The notes under the pieces were generated by a model, which saw only the letters and a program-made list of their open reading frames with translations, did not search any database and was not told where the DNA came from. 64,000 nt of DNA from Streptomyces sp. S.PNR 29 (GTDB lineage: Bacteria; Actinomycetota; Actinomycetes; Streptomycetales; Streptomycetaceae): NCBI RefSeq assembly GCF_030386795.1, contig NZ_JANUQM010000020.1:1-64000 (forward strand). The letters run 5' to 3'. The translations under genes and the position numbers were made by a program. Shown here one piece after another: positions 33,709-44,061 of this stretch (position 1 is the first letter of the stretch; each line of letters begins with the position of its first letter).

Positions 33709-34982
33709 CAGTTGGTCCTCCAGACCGCGATCCGCCAGCGCGACAGCCAGCCCCAGACGAGACCGGCGAGGAAGCCGGTGAGGATCAGCACGCCGAGCAG
33801 CCACCAGCCGCGCCCGAGGCCGAAGGAGGCCACGTCGCTCGCCTTGCCCGGCCCGTCCACGACGTCGACGGTCAGCTCCAGCGGCAGTCCCGGAGTGGTC
33901 TTCACCCCGGAGGCCGCCGAGAAGGAGTGGGTGACCTGCAGGCACACGGTCTCGGGGGCGGGCTTGTCGGCGTCCACGTCGTCCCGCTCGGGCTTCGGGT
34001 AGCGCAGCCCCGCCGACATCACGTCCGTACGGCCGTTGCCCGCCGCCTCCCCGCGCACGATCTCGCGTCCGTGTACCGTGACCGCCTTCAGCAGCACCCC
34101 GTACGAGGGGTTCACGGCCCGGTCGGCCGCCACGCTCACCGAGACGCGCAGCTCCTGGCCCGGCAGGACGTCCACCCGGTACCAGCGCTGCTGCCCGAAC
34201 TCCTCGCGGTCGGTGTACAGACCGGACTTCAGCGTCGGCGCCTTCGCGCACTGGGCGGCGCCCTCGGTGGCGACCGGCGTCACCACCGGATCCGCCGCCC
34301 GGTCCACCAACTGGTTGACGCGGTCGGTGAGTTCGTCCGCGTGCTCGACCGAGGTGTAGGTCCCGCCGGTCGCCTCGGCGATGCAGCTGAGCTGCTGCCG
34401 CAGCTTGGCGTTGGGGACCAGACCGAGGGTGTCGATGGTCAGGCCGATGCCCTTGGCGGCGATCTCACGGGCCACCTCGCACGGGTCGAGCGGTGCGCAG
34501 GTGTCCTCGCCGTCGCTGATCAGCACGATGCGCTTGGAGCCGTTCCCGCCGTCGAGGTCGTCGGCCGCCTTCAGCAGGGCGGGACCGATCGGCGTCCAGC
34601 CCGTGGGTGCCAGCGTGGCGACCGCCGTCTTGGCCTCGGTACGGTTCAGCGGGCCGACCGGGTAGAGCTGCGCGGTGTCCTTGCAGCCCGTCTTCCGGTC
34701 GTCGCCGGGGTAGTCCGCGCCGAGGGTGCGGATGCCGAGCTGCACCTCCTCGGGCGTCGCGTCGAGCACCTCGTTGAAGGCCTGCTTCGCCGCGGCCATC
34801 CGCGTCCCGCCGTCGATGTCCCGCGTCCGCATCGACCCGCTGACGTCGAGCACGAGGTCGACCTTCGGCGCGTCCTCGCCCGTGGGTTCACCGGCGGCCG
34901 CACCGGCCGGGACGGCGAGCCCGGCCGTCAGCGCGGCGAGCAGGGCACACACGCCCGCCGCCAGCCTCTTTCTTGTGATCAT
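33708..34982 (-). CDS. Secreted VWA-domain membrane protein
   Basis: 424 aa from ATG 34982. Signal peptide about 1-30 (LAAGVCALLAALTAGLAVPAGAAA). VWA domain about 38-215 with an intact MIDAS: DVSGSM, a Thr in GWTPIGPAL, and ISDGEDT with the second Asp. A beta-rich region follows, then a C-terminal helix (WWLLGVLILTGFLAGLVWGWL) and basic tail. The topology is a surface-displayed metal-dependent adhesion domain. Partner gene follows directly. Confidence 0.85.
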   Translation of the reverse strand: MITRKRLAAGVCALLAALTAGLAVPAGAAAGEPTGEDAPKVDLVLDVSGSMRTRDIDGGTRMAAAKQAFNEVLDATPEEVQLGIRTLGADYPGDDRKTGCKDTAQLYPVGPLNRTEAKTAVATLAPTGWTPIGPALLKAADDLDGGNGSKRIVLISDGEDTCAPLDPCEVAREIAAKGIGLTIDTLGLVPNAKLRQQLSCIAEATGGTYTSVEHADELTDRVNQLVDRAADPVVTPVATEGAAQCAKAPTLKSGLYTDREEFGQQRWYRVDVLPGQELRVSVSVAADRAVNPSYGVLLKAVTVHGREIVRGEAAGNGRTDVMSAGLRYPKPERDDVDADKPAPETVCLQVTHSFSAASGVKTTPGLPLELTVDVVDGPGKASDVASFGLGRGWWLLGVLILTGFLAGLVWGWLSRWRIAVWRTN

Positions 34983-35027
34983 CGGCGGATCTTATGGAGC
35001 GGAGGCGCCGGGCTCCAAAACGGACCG

Positions 35028-36539
35028 TCAGGAAAGGGCCGACCGCAGGGGATTGGGCAGTTCGGCCCATTGGTCCCCGGTCCCGTCCGGCGACAGCCGC
35101 ATCAGCGTCAGCGCCTTCGCGGGCAGCGGCTCGTCGAGCAGCGCCGCGAGGTCCGGGGTGCGCGGCACGCCCCGTACGGCCGTCTCCAGCGCCTCCCGCA
35201 GGGCCGCGCCCGATCCCGCCGTGCCCGCCAGGGCACCCGCCACCAGCGAGCCGAACAGCTTGCGGCGCAGGGTCGTCACATCGTCCGTGACCATACGGGC
35301 GGGCAGGTCGGGGGCGGCAATGCCGTGCCGGGCCAGGCGGGCGGGGCTGACGCGGATGTCGGCCAGGTCGCGGTAGACCAGGCGCAGCGGGTCGTTCGCC
35401 GGCGACAGCACCACCAGCAGGTTCTGGCCGTGCGCCTCCAGGGCCGCGCCCAGCTCCAGCAGCCGCAGACAGACCGCCAGGGCGAGGCGCGCGAAACCGG
35501 CCAGCCAGGCGGGGGAGTCCGGCAGCCCGGTCGTCGCCAGCGCGGCCACCGGCACGACCCGCTCCCCGCTCCCGGTGTCGGCATACGTCAGCGGCGACTC
35601 CCGCACCAGGGCCGCCAGGTCGGGGGAGTGGGCCGTGGCCGCGCCGAGGGTGCGGGTGATGTGCAGCAGGCCGTCCATGCGGGCCGCCAGCGTCTCGCCG
35701 AACGCCGACAGGGTGGCCGACGCGGCGACCGAGGCGACGGACATGTCCCGCACCGAGGAGGTGAGCCGAGCGCTCAACGCGGTCTTGACGTGCCCTTGGC
35801 CGGGCAGGGCGAGGGTGCGCAGGGACATCAGCGGATGCGCGCTGAGCCGCTCGTCGCACGCCCGCTTGAGCACATGCGCCGCCTGCCACGGATGCACCGG
35901 GATCAGCACCCGCGCCCCGTCCCGCATCCCGTCCGGCCACGCCCCCGCCACCAGGCACTCCCGCACCGGCACCGGCACCAGCCCCAGCCCCACCAGCGGC
36001 CGGTGCTCAGGCCCGTAGGCCAGCTGCTCGGCCACCGAGAAACCCGGCCGGGAACGGCAGTTGGGATGGAACGGATGCCCGTCGACCACCCGCTGCTCCC
36101 ACTCCCAGTCGCTCACGGGCCACTCGTCCGTGCGGTGCCCCTGACCCGCCCGGGACAGCGCCAGCGAGGCCACGCTGTGCCCGAGCTCGGCGGCGAAGCC
36201 CGCGGAACGGGGTACGGCGAGGTCCGTCATCAGCCCCGCCGGATCGTCGTACGGCACGTCGTCGAGTCGTACGACGGTGACGTACGCGTCGGTGCGGTAG
36301 GGGTCGGCGTACGGGCCGCGCAGTCGCCGGCCGTCCACAAGACGCAGGGTCATCCCGTCCCGGCCCCGCTCCCGGCCTGTCACCCACGGCAGCGGTTCGT
36401 GCGAGAGCGCACGCCACAGACGCGACAGCACGGCCGCGCGGGCCCCGGGCACCTCGGCCGTGTACCGCGGCACGAGGGCGGGGCGTACGGCGGCCAGCTC
36501 GTCGGCGACCTCGGCCTCGGCGGTGGAGGGACGGTGCAC
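35028..36539 (-). CDS. NIS siderophore synthetase (IucA/IucC family), gene A
   Basis: 503 aa. NRPS-independent siderophore synthetase, ATP-dependent carboxylate-amine ligase. Conserved residues: RVLIPVHPWQ (HPWQ), HVKTALSARLTSSVRDMS (K-T-x3-R-x-TS), LEAHGQNLLV (catalytic E-x-H-x-QN), and VYRDLADIRVSP. Divergent from a second NIS synthetase 118 nt away. No desferrioxamine-type decarboxylase, hydroxylase or acetyltransferase genes are next to it, so the product is unknown. No canonical DmdR/IdeR iron box was seen upstream. Confidence 0.9.
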   Translation of the reverse strand: MHRPSTAEAEVADELAAVRPALVPRYTAEVPGARAAVLSRLWRALSHEPLPWVTGRERGRDGMTLRLVDGRRLRGPYADPYRTDAYVTVVRLDDVPYDDPAGLMTDLAVPRSAGFAAELGHSVASLALSRAGQGHRTDEWPVSDWEWEQRVVDGHPFHPNCRSRPGFSVAEQLAYGPEHRPLVGLGLVPVPVRECLVAGAWPDGMRDGARVLIPVHPWQAAHVLKRACDERLSAHPLMSLRTLALPGQGHVKTALSARLTSSVRDMSVASVAASATLSAFGETLAARMDGLLHITRTLGAATAHSPDLAALVRESPLTYADTGSGERVVPVAALATTGLPDSPAWLAGFARLALAVCLRLLELGAALEAHGQNLLVVLSPANDPLRLVYRDLADIRVSPARLARHGIAAPDLPARMVTDDVTTLRRKLFGSLVAGALAGTAGSGAALREALETAVRGVPRTPDLAALLDEPLPAKALTLMRLSPDGTGDQWAELPNPLRSALS

Positions 36540-36567
36540 GGTCGGGCTCCTCGGGTACGAGTAGGGC

Positions 36568-36617
36568 GTCAGGCGGGGGACGACGACAGACTGTCAGGCA
36601 GGGGGACGACGACAGAC
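36568..36617. repeat. Tandem 24-25-bp repeat between NIS synthetase genes
   Basis: GTCAGGCGGGGGACGACGAC (+AGAC) at 36568-36591 recurs at 36593-36617 with one substitution and one extra G. It is the only striking structure in the divergent promoter region and may be a regulator site or a replication-slippage scar. Confidence 0.55.
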
Positions 36618-36657
36618 ATACTGATGATCGTCTCCACCGACAGAACGTAGGGAACGA

Positions 36658-38169
36658 GTGGATCGCGTGGATCTCCTGCCCCCGCCCGACGACGCCGGCG
36701 CCCGCGCCGATGTCGCCGCCCGCGCCGACGCGTACGCGGCCGCGCCGCTGCTGAACTGCCTGCTGCGCGAGGTGGCGAAACCGGTGCCGGGGCCCGGCGA
36801 GCGGCCGGTGTACCGCCTGCCCGGCGGGGGCCGCCTGCTGCGCGTGCGCGGGGGGCGGCGGCCCGCCGAGCCCGAGGTGTACGCGGCGGGCCGCTGGCAC
36901 CGCGTCGGCCACACCGAACTCGTGAAACTCGTCGCCGAGGAGCTGCGCCGGCACACCGGCCTGTCCAACCACGAACTGCCCACCGAGATGATCGACAGCC
37001 GGGACGCGGTGGCCGCGCTGCTGACCGCACGCGCCCGGGCCACGCCGCCCGACGACCCGTACCTCGTCTCCGAACAGTCCCTGCTCACCGGCCACACCCA
37101 CCATCCTGCGCCCAAGGCGCGCGGCGGCGGCCCGGCCGCCGGCTGGCTGCCGTACGCGCCCGAGGCGCACGCCCGCTTCCCGCTGGTGCTGCTCGGCGTG
37201 CGCGAGGACGCGGTGGTCGAGGAGGGCGACACCTCGGCCCTCGACACCCTCGGCGAGGCCCCGCCCGGCTACCGGCTGCTGCCCGCCCACCCCTGGCAGC
37301 TCGACCTGGTGGACCTCACGCGGGCCTTCGCCGACGGCCGTCTGATCCGGCTGGGCACGACCGCCTTCGACGCCTGGCCCACGGCCGCGATCCGCACCCT
37401 GTACGCGCCCGAGCGAGACCTGTCCCTGAAGTTCAGCCTCGATGTCCGCATCACCAACGACATCCGGCGGCTGTGGCGCCACGACCTGCTCGCACTGCGC
37501 CGCACCGACGCGGCGGTGACCCGGGCCTTCCAGGCGATCGAGGGCCCGGCCGCCTGGCTGAGCGACCGCGGCTACCGCACCGCCGGTTTCGCCTTCGAGG
37601 AGCTCGCCGTCCTGGTCCGCGACGGGCTGCGCGACCGCGTCCTGCCGGGGGCGACCCCGTTGCTCGCCGCGGGCCTGGTGGAGGGCTTCGACGGCAGCCC
37701 CCTCGGCGGTGCCGACCCGGCGGCCTGGTGGGAGGCGTATCTGCGCCAGGTCGTCCCCCCGGCGCTCGCCGCCTTCGCCGGCCACGGAGTCGTCCTGGAA
37801 GCGCACCTGCAGAACACCCTCGTCGCCGTGGACGCCGACGGCACACCCGTGCAGGCGCTGTTCCGGGACGCCGAGGGCGTCAAGCTGCTGCCGGACGTCT
37901 CCCGCGCGGCCGGCTGGGAGCGGCTGGTGTACTGCCTGGTCGTCAACCACCTGTCCGAGATCGCCGGCGCCCTGGCCGAACGCCACCCCGGCCTCGACCC
38001 CTGGCCCGCCGCCCGCCGTGAACTGGCCCGCCACGACCTCCCCGAGATCGACCGGCTGCTCACCTCGCCGACCCTTCCCGGCAAGACCAACCTGCTGCTG
38101 CGCTGGACCGGCGCGGACGGCGCCGACGCGCGCTACCTGCCGCTCCCGAACCCCCTGGCCGGAGCATGA
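36658..38169 (+). CDS. NIS siderophore synthetase (IucA/IucC family), gene B
   Basis: 503 aa from GTG 36658 (AGGGAAC 7 nt upstream). Same family as its divergent neighbour: LLPAHPWQLDLV (HPWQ), LSLKFSLDVRITNDIRRL (K-x-S-x3-R-x-TN), VLEAHLQNTLV (E-x-H-x-QN), LFRDAEGVKLLPD. Ends near GKTNLLLRW, common in this family. Two complete synthetases imply two condensation steps on one scaffold, as in citrate-type siderophores (inference). Confidence 0.9.
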   Translation: MDRVDLLPPPDDAGARADVAARADAYAAAPLLNCLLREVAKPVPGPGERPVYRLPGGGRLLRVRGGRRPAEPEVYAAGRWHRVGHTELVKLVAEELRRHTGLSNHELPTEMIDSRDAVAALLTARARATPPDDPYLVSEQSLLTGHTHHPAPKARGGGPAAGWLPYAPEAHARFPLVLLGVREDAVVEEGDTSALDTLGEAPPGYRLLPAHPWQLDLVDLTRAFADGRLIRLGTTAFDAWPTAAIRTLYAPERDLSLKFSLDVRITNDIRRLWRHDLLALRRTDAAVTRAFQAIEGPAAWLSDRGYRTAGFAFEELAVLVRDGLRDRVLPGATPLLAAGLVEGFDGSPLGGADPAAWWEAYLRQVVPPALAAFAGHGVVLEAHLQNTLVAVDADGTPVQALFRDAEGVKLLPDVSRAAGWERLVYCLVVNHLSEIAGALAERHPGLDPWPAARRELARHDLPEIDRLLTSPTLPGKTNLLLRWTGADGADARYLPLPNPLAGA

Positions 38170-38501
38170 CACGACCGGCCGCAATCCCACGGCGGACACG
38201 CTGTTCGCGCGGACCTGCGGTGATGCGGCACCCCAGCGGCGCGGGCCCCCGACGTGGCGTCGCAGGTGAGCGAGCAGCATAAAGAGTGCCTGGCGGCCAC
38301 AACGGGTACCGATGACGCTGCTGCGCTGCCCACTGGGGCGTTTTGTCAGGTCAGGTTCCTGCGCACGGGGCGCAGGTGGGCGAGGAGCCGTCTGCTTCAG
38401 CAGGTCCCGACCGCACCTCGGCCGTTCGGCGTCGCCGTCGAGTGCCGCGCTGGAGCACCGGCGGCTCGGCTACGTCCTCGCCGACCCGCGGGCAAGATCC
38501 C
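38170..38501. other. 332-nt intergenic stretch, no supported gene
   Basis: No frame here is protein-like. One hairpin is visible (CCTGCGC at 38358-38364 and GCGCAGG at 38370-38376, 5-nt loop) and could help terminate the upstream NIS gene, though it lies about 190 nt past its stop. Confidence 0.4.
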
Positions 38502-39158
38502 CTAGTACTGAGGCGTGCCGTCCCACCGCCACGAGTTCAGACGAGGCCGCCCGGGCAGCTCGGCGCGTCCGGTGGCCCACAGCAAGGTGGGCCAGGGGTC
38601 CGTGGTCCCCGGGGCGTTCGGAAACAGCCGGGCGAGCACCCGCGAGCACAGATCGGCGGGTGGGTTCCAGGCGAGCCCGAGTCCTTGGGCCAGGTCGTGC
38701 GTGTGAACCAGGGTCTCCACGATCCCCATCGCGGCGAAGCCCTCGGCGTCGGAAACGCCGAAGACGTGGTAGGCGCGAACCTCCGGAGACGTCGTGCGCA
38801 CCATGGCGACCAGCAGCGCGCCGCTGGCCTCCAGCACCTGCAGCAGGCCGGCCGGCCCCGCCTTGCGGTCCGCGTGCACCGCGTTCGCCGGGCCGCCGGG
38901 CCGCCTGCTCTCCCACACGAAAGGCACCTCGCCGCCCAAGGGGGGCGTTCTGGGGCCCAGTTGCACGGCGTATGCGAAGAGGTCGTCGCTGAGGTGCTCG
39001 ACGGTCTCCCAGCAGTCCCACTCCAACGGACCCGCCTTTCTCTCCCACGCGGCTGGGGGCGCCTCGCGAAGGACCGCCACCGCGAGTTGCACGGCACGGT
39101 CGAGGTCATCCGCCGTGACGGAGGACGGGGAGGGGCCGATGTCGGCTGATCGGGACAT
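38502..39158 (-). CDS. DinB-like / maleylpyruvate isomerase-N-terminal-like protein
   Basis: 218 aa from ATG 39158. Four-helix mycothiol-dependent/DinB superfamily pattern: LDRAVQLAVAVLREAPPAAWERKAGPLEWDCWETVEHLSDDLFAYAVQL contains the first metal His, and VETLVHTHDLAQGLGLAW supplies the H-x-x-H/D metal ligands. A C-terminal WPTLLWATGRAELPGRPRL matches the family end. Probably a mycothiol-dependent enzyme; reaction unknown. Divergent from the APH-like kinase. No good ribosome site is visible. Confidence 0.75.
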   Translation of the reverse strand: MSRSADIGPSPSSVTADDLDRAVQLAVAVLREAPPAAWERKAGPLEWDCWETVEHLSDDLFAYAVQLGPRTPPLGGEVPFVWESRRPGGPANAVHADRKAGPAGLLQVLEASGALLVAMVRTTSPEVRAYHVFGVSDAEGFAAMGIVETLVHTHDLAQGLGLAWNPPADLCSRVLARLFPNAPGTTDPWPTLLWATGRAELPGRPRLNSWRWDGTPQY

Positions 39159-39203
39159 GGCAGGACGGTATCCCGACTGCAGGCCGGCGCGTAGGGTGCC
39201 GGG

Positions 39204-40136
39204 ATGATCGTGATGCCGGAGGAGTTCGCACAGAGCACGGTCGACCGCGAGGGGGAGGCCGGGGCGGCGTGGCTCGCCGAGCTGCCCGGGACAGTGGAGG
39301 AGCTGCTGGGACGTTGGGGGTGCGTGCCGGATGGCGAGGTCATGCACGGGGGCGTCGGCGTCATCGTTCCGGTACGGCGGCGGGATGGGGAGAGCGCCGT
39401 GCTGAAGGTGTCGTTTCCGCACCCCGGCAACGTCCATGAGCCGGATGCGTTCGTCGCGTGGGGCGGGTGCGGTGCCGTCCTGCTGCATGAGCGCGACGAC
39501 GAGCGATTCGCGATGCTGCTGGAGCGGGTTCAGTCATCGACCCTGGCGGAAGTCGAGGACGGCGACGAGGTGGTGACGGTCGCCGGGCGGCTCAATCGCC
39601 GCCTGGCCATCCCCGCACCGCCCGGTCTGCCCCGGCTGCGTGAGCAGGCCGATGCCTGGGAGGAGCAGCTGTGCAAGGATGCAGAGGAACTGCCGCATGC
39701 ACTGCCGCGTCAGGTGCTGGATGCCGCCGTGGCGACCGTTCGGGAGCTGGGCCGGGCCCAGCCCGACACCCTCATCCATGGCGACCTCCATGCCCGGAAC
39801 ATCCTGCGTGCCGACCGGGAGCCGTGGCTGGCCGTCGACCCCAAGGGGTACGCCGGAGATCCCGCCTACGACGGCGGCACACTGCTGAAGTCCCGCGCGC
39901 TGACGCTCCTTGCGGCGGACGACCTGCGCAAGGCCGTCCACCGCGTCTTGGACGTCTTCGCAGAGGCCGCGGAACTCGACCGTGAGCGCGTCCAGCGGTG
40001 GGCCCAGTTCCACGCCGTCCAGGCTGCGTTCTGGGGCCGCCGCCACGGTTTTCGTATCGCCCGCACCGGACCACGGCTGGACTGGCTCACCGAATGCGCC
40101 GACCGCCTGGCGGAGTTGCTCACCGAACGCGTGTAG
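39204..40136 (+). CDS. APH(6)/hydroxyurea-resistance-like phosphotransferase
   Basis: 310 aa. Aminoglycoside/hydroxyurea antibiotic resistance kinase family: catalytic loop LIHGDLHARNIL (Asp base and Asn) and metal-binding WLAVDPKGYAGDPAYD. The family includes streptomycin 6-phosphotransferase; a Lys in ESAVLKVSFPH is the ATP-contacting residue. Whether it confers resistance cannot be told; many genomes have housekeeping members. ATG 39213 (M4) is an alternative start. Confidence 0.85.
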   Translation: MIVMPEEFAQSTVDREGEAGAAWLAELPGTVEELLGRWGCVPDGEVMHGGVGVIVPVRRRDGESAVLKVSFPHPGNVHEPDAFVAWGGCGAVLLHERDDERFAMLLERVQSSTLAEVEDGDEVVTVAGRLNRRLAIPAPPGLPRLREQADAWEEQLCKDAEELPHALPRQVLDAAVATVRELGRAQPDTLIHGDLHARNILRADREPWLAVDPKGYAGDPAYDGGTLLKSRALTLLAADDLRKAVHRVLDVFAEAAELDRERVQRWAQFHAVQAAFWGRRHGFRIARTGPRLDWLTECADRLAELLTERV

Positions 40137-40421
40137 TGCGACGGCGCCGACCGGCTCCCGGTGGGTGGGCGAGTGCGGCCACCGTTGATCACCGTGATCA
40201 ACGCCGCGGAAACGGTCACGCCCGAGTCGCCGGCGTACGCGAAAGCAGAGCTCGCCGCTCAGGACGCCTTCCTCGCGATGCGAACACTGCGGGGCGAGGA
40301 GACGGCCGGGGCGATCAGCGACGGTGACGCCGAGGCCGAGGTGTGTGTCGTGCAGTACTGCGACGAGGCCGGCTTCGAGACACTGACCCGTCAGGGCCCA
40401 TCCGTGATCCAGAATGATCGG

Positions 40422-40964
40422 ATGGTCACGCTTGAGACTCCTCGTTTGATCCTGCGTCGCTGGCGCGAGGAAGACATCGCTCCCATGGCTGCCGTCCATG
40501 CCGACCCCGAGGTCATGCGGTGGATCCGTGACGGCAGCGTCCGTGACGAACAGCAGACCCGCCGCGGGATCCAGGCATGGGAGAGCGAGTGGGAGTCACA
40601 GGGCTTCGGCCTGTTCGCCGTGGAGCTCCGGTCCACTGGCGAGCTGGCCGGATTCACCGGCCTGTCGGTGCCCCACTTCTTGCCGGAGGTACTGCCGGCG
40701 GTTGAGGTCGGCTGGCGGCTGGGACGTTCGCACTGGGGGCAGGGCCTGGCCACCGAGGCCGCTGCGGCCGCTGTACGGTTCGGGTTCGAAGAGCGAGGGC
40801 TGGAGCGGATCGTCAGCATCACTCAAGTGGGCAACGACGCCTCCGAACGGATCATGACCAAACTGGGGATGCGTCTGGTCCGTGAGACCGTCAATCCGAC
40901 CTGCGGCCGGCGCGTACGGGTGTTCGAGTTGTCGTCGGACCAGTACCTCGCCACCACTCGTTGA
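40422..40964 (+). CDS. GNAT acetyltransferase (RimJ/RimL type)
   Basis: 180 aa from ATG 40422, where homology starts (LETPRLILRRWREEDIAPMAAVHADPEVMRWI). Acetyl-CoA motif WRLGRSHWGQGLATEAAAAAVRFGFEERGLERIVSITQVGNDASERIMTKLGM is intact. The same frame is open back to 40161 with protein-like sequence (ITVINAAETVTPESPAYAKAEL) that may be an extra N-terminal domain or a gene remnant. Substrate unknown, probably an amino group of a protein or small molecule. Confidence 0.85.
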   Translation: MVTLETPRLILRRWREEDIAPMAAVHADPEVMRWIRDGSVRDEQQTRRGIQAWESEWESQGFGLFAVELRSTGELAGFTGLSVPHFLPEVLPAVEVGWRLGRSHWGQGLATEAAAAAVRFGFEERGLERIVSITQVGNDASERIMTKLGMRLVRETVNPTCGRRVRVFELSSDQYLATTR

Positions 40965-41110
40965 GGGCGGCGACGAGGACGGTAGCCTCGGGAGGCCGGA
41001 GGCCGGAAGCAAGGGGCGGACGGCCAACGATGGACTGCTGGGGAGACAGGGAGATCCGCATGCCGGCTGAGCGTGGATTTCAAGGCTGAAGAGGCGGGTG
41101 GCCTGGGAAC

Positions 41111-42025
41111 ATGCTGAGAGAGGTCTTCGCGACCCGCTACGTCGAGCCTCTGCGCTCCGGCGGCTCCGTCCCCGGCGTCGTCGAAGCCGACGACCTGGGC
41201 ACGTACGTCGTGAAGTTCACCGGCTCCGCCCAGGGGCGCAAGGCGCTCGTCGCCGAGGTGATCGTCGGGGAACTGGCCCACGCCCTCGGGCTGCGCTTCC
41301 CCGAACTGGTCCTGGTGCGCTTCGACCCGGCGATCGCCGAGCACGAACCCCACCAGGAGGTGCGGGAGCTGCACCGCGCCAGCGCGGGGGTCAACCTGGG
41401 CATGGACTATCTGCCGGGCGCGAAGGACTTCACGCCGGAGGTGGCCCAGGTCTTTCCCGTCGATCCGCTGGAGGCGGGCAGGATCGTCTGGCTGGACGCG
41501 CTGACCGCGAACGTCGACCGCACGATCCACAGCTCCAACCTGATGATCTGGCCCACGTTCGGCACCGCACCCCCGCACCTGTGGCTGATCGACCACGGTG
41601 CCGCCCTCGTCTTCCACCACCGCTGGGACGGCTCCGACCCCGCGAAGGCGTACGACTTCCGCCACCACGCCCTCGGCCACTACGGCCCGGACGTGCGGGC
41701 AGCGGACGGGGAACTGGCGCCGAAGGTGACACGGGAGCTGCTGCGGTCGATCGTGGCCGAGGTTCCGGACGCCTGGCTGGCCGACGAGCCCGGCTTCGCG
41801 ACGCCGGAGGAGGCCCGCACCGCCTACGTGGACTACCTCCACGCGCGCGTGCAGGCGTCCGAGGCATGGCTCCCCACGGACTTCCCCAGCCGGGACCAAC
41901 TCGCCGCCGAGGAGGCCCTCCGCGCGGCACGCACCCAACAGGGCCGCCCGGACTGGCTCAAGCGGGTCCCCGATCTGCACGGCAAACCGGCGGCGGAACA
42001 GGATTGGTCGGTGCACTTCGGATGA
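41111..42025 (+). CDS. HipA-like kinase-fold protein
   Basis: 304 aa. Matches the HipA_2-type group of actinobacterial proteins: GTYVVKFTGSAQGRKALVAEVIVGELAHALGL (nucleotide-binding Lys), IVWLDALTANVDRTIHSSNLMIW (catalytic N-x-D-R), LWLIDHGAALVFHH (metal Asp). No HipB antitoxin gene is adjacent, so a toxin-antitoxin role is not supported. It overlaps the next gene by 4 nt. Confidence 0.8.
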   Translation: MLREVFATRYVEPLRSGGSVPGVVEADDLGTYVVKFTGSAQGRKALVAEVIVGELAHALGLRFPELVLVRFDPAIAEHEPHQEVRELHRASAGVNLGMDYLPGAKDFTPEVAQVFPVDPLEAGRIVWLDALTANVDRTIHSSNLMIWPTFGTAPPHLWLIDHGAALVFHHRWDGSDPAKAYDFRHHALGHYGPDVRAADGELAPKVTRELLRSIVAEVPDAWLADEPGFATPEEARTAYVDYLHARVQASEAWLPTDFPSRDQLAAEEALRAARTQQGRPDWLKRVPDLHGKPAAEQDWSVHFG

Positions 42026-42291
42026 CCCACACCGTGCAGATCGAGTACTGCACCCAGTGCCGATGGCTGCCGCGCGCCGCCTGGCTGGCGCAGGAGCTGC
42101 TGACGACGTTCGAGACCGAGCTGACGGAACTGTCGCTGAAGCCCGGCACGGGCGGTGTCTTCGTCGTCAGGGTGAACGACGAGGTGGTCTGGGACCGCCG
42201 TGAGCAGGGCTTCCCGGAGCCCACTGCGGTCAAGCAGGCCGTACGCGACCGAGTGGCCCCGGGGAAGTCCCTGGGCCACTCGGACAAGTGA
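42022..42291 (+). CDS. SelT/SelW/SelH-family (Rdx) redox protein, Cys form
   Basis: 89 aa; ATG 42022 overlaps the kinase stop. Short thioredoxin-like Rdx fold: IEYCTQCRWLPRAAWLAQELLTTF carries C-x-x-C where eukaryotic homologues have C-x-x-Sec, then LKPGTGGVFVVRVNDEVVWDRREQGFPEP. Ends 12 nt before the convergent malate synthase stop, with no room for a long terminator. Probably a thiol redox protein; its coupling to a HipA-like kinase is unexplained. Confidence 0.85.
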   Translation: MTHTVQIEYCTQCRWLPRAAWLAQELLTTFETELTELSLKPGTGGVFVVRVNDEVVWDRREQGFPEPTAVKQAVRDRVAPGKSLGHSDK

Positions 42292-42303
42292 GCCGGGTGG
42301 GCG

Positions 42304-43929
<1,626 letters not shown>

Positions 43930-43999
43930 GAACGGTCACTTCCTTCAACGGGCTGGGGCTGCGCGGTACGGACGGTCCCGTGATACCGGATGTCAATGG

Positions 44000-44028
44000 A
44001 TAATACTTTCCTCATTGTGGAAGTTCAA
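44000..44028 (-). promoter_or_regulatory. Sigma-70-type promoter of malate synthase
   Basis: Minus strand TTGAAC (44023-44028), 17-nt spacer, TATTAT (44000-44005): a near-consensus housekeeping promoter about 70 nt before the aceB start. Confidence 0.75.
44008..44022 (-). promoter_or_regulatory. AllR-type operator candidate (copy 2) inside aceB promoter
   Basis: TTCCACAATGAGGAA on the minus strand (TTCC-N7-GGAA) fills the spacer between the -35 and -10 boxes. Binding there would exclude RNA polymerase. Same form as sites at 3860 and 46091. Confidence 0.65.
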
Positions 44029-44061
44029 TGATTTGTTGATGTCGAACTCCTCCGGAGCGAG

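Noticed and set aside
36540..36657. DmdR/IdeR iron box between the NIS synthetases
   Set aside because: No TTAGGTTAGGCTAACCTAA-like palindrome is present; only the GC-rich tandem repeat was found.
38254..38505. 83-codon frame in the 332-nt gap after the NIS gene
   Set aside because: Becomes Arg/Pro-rich, no ribosome site, no recognisable family.
41111..42291. HipBA toxin-antitoxin module
   Set aside because: The kinase belongs to the HipA_2-like group, the partner is a thioredoxin-like Rdx protein, and there is no HTH antitoxin.
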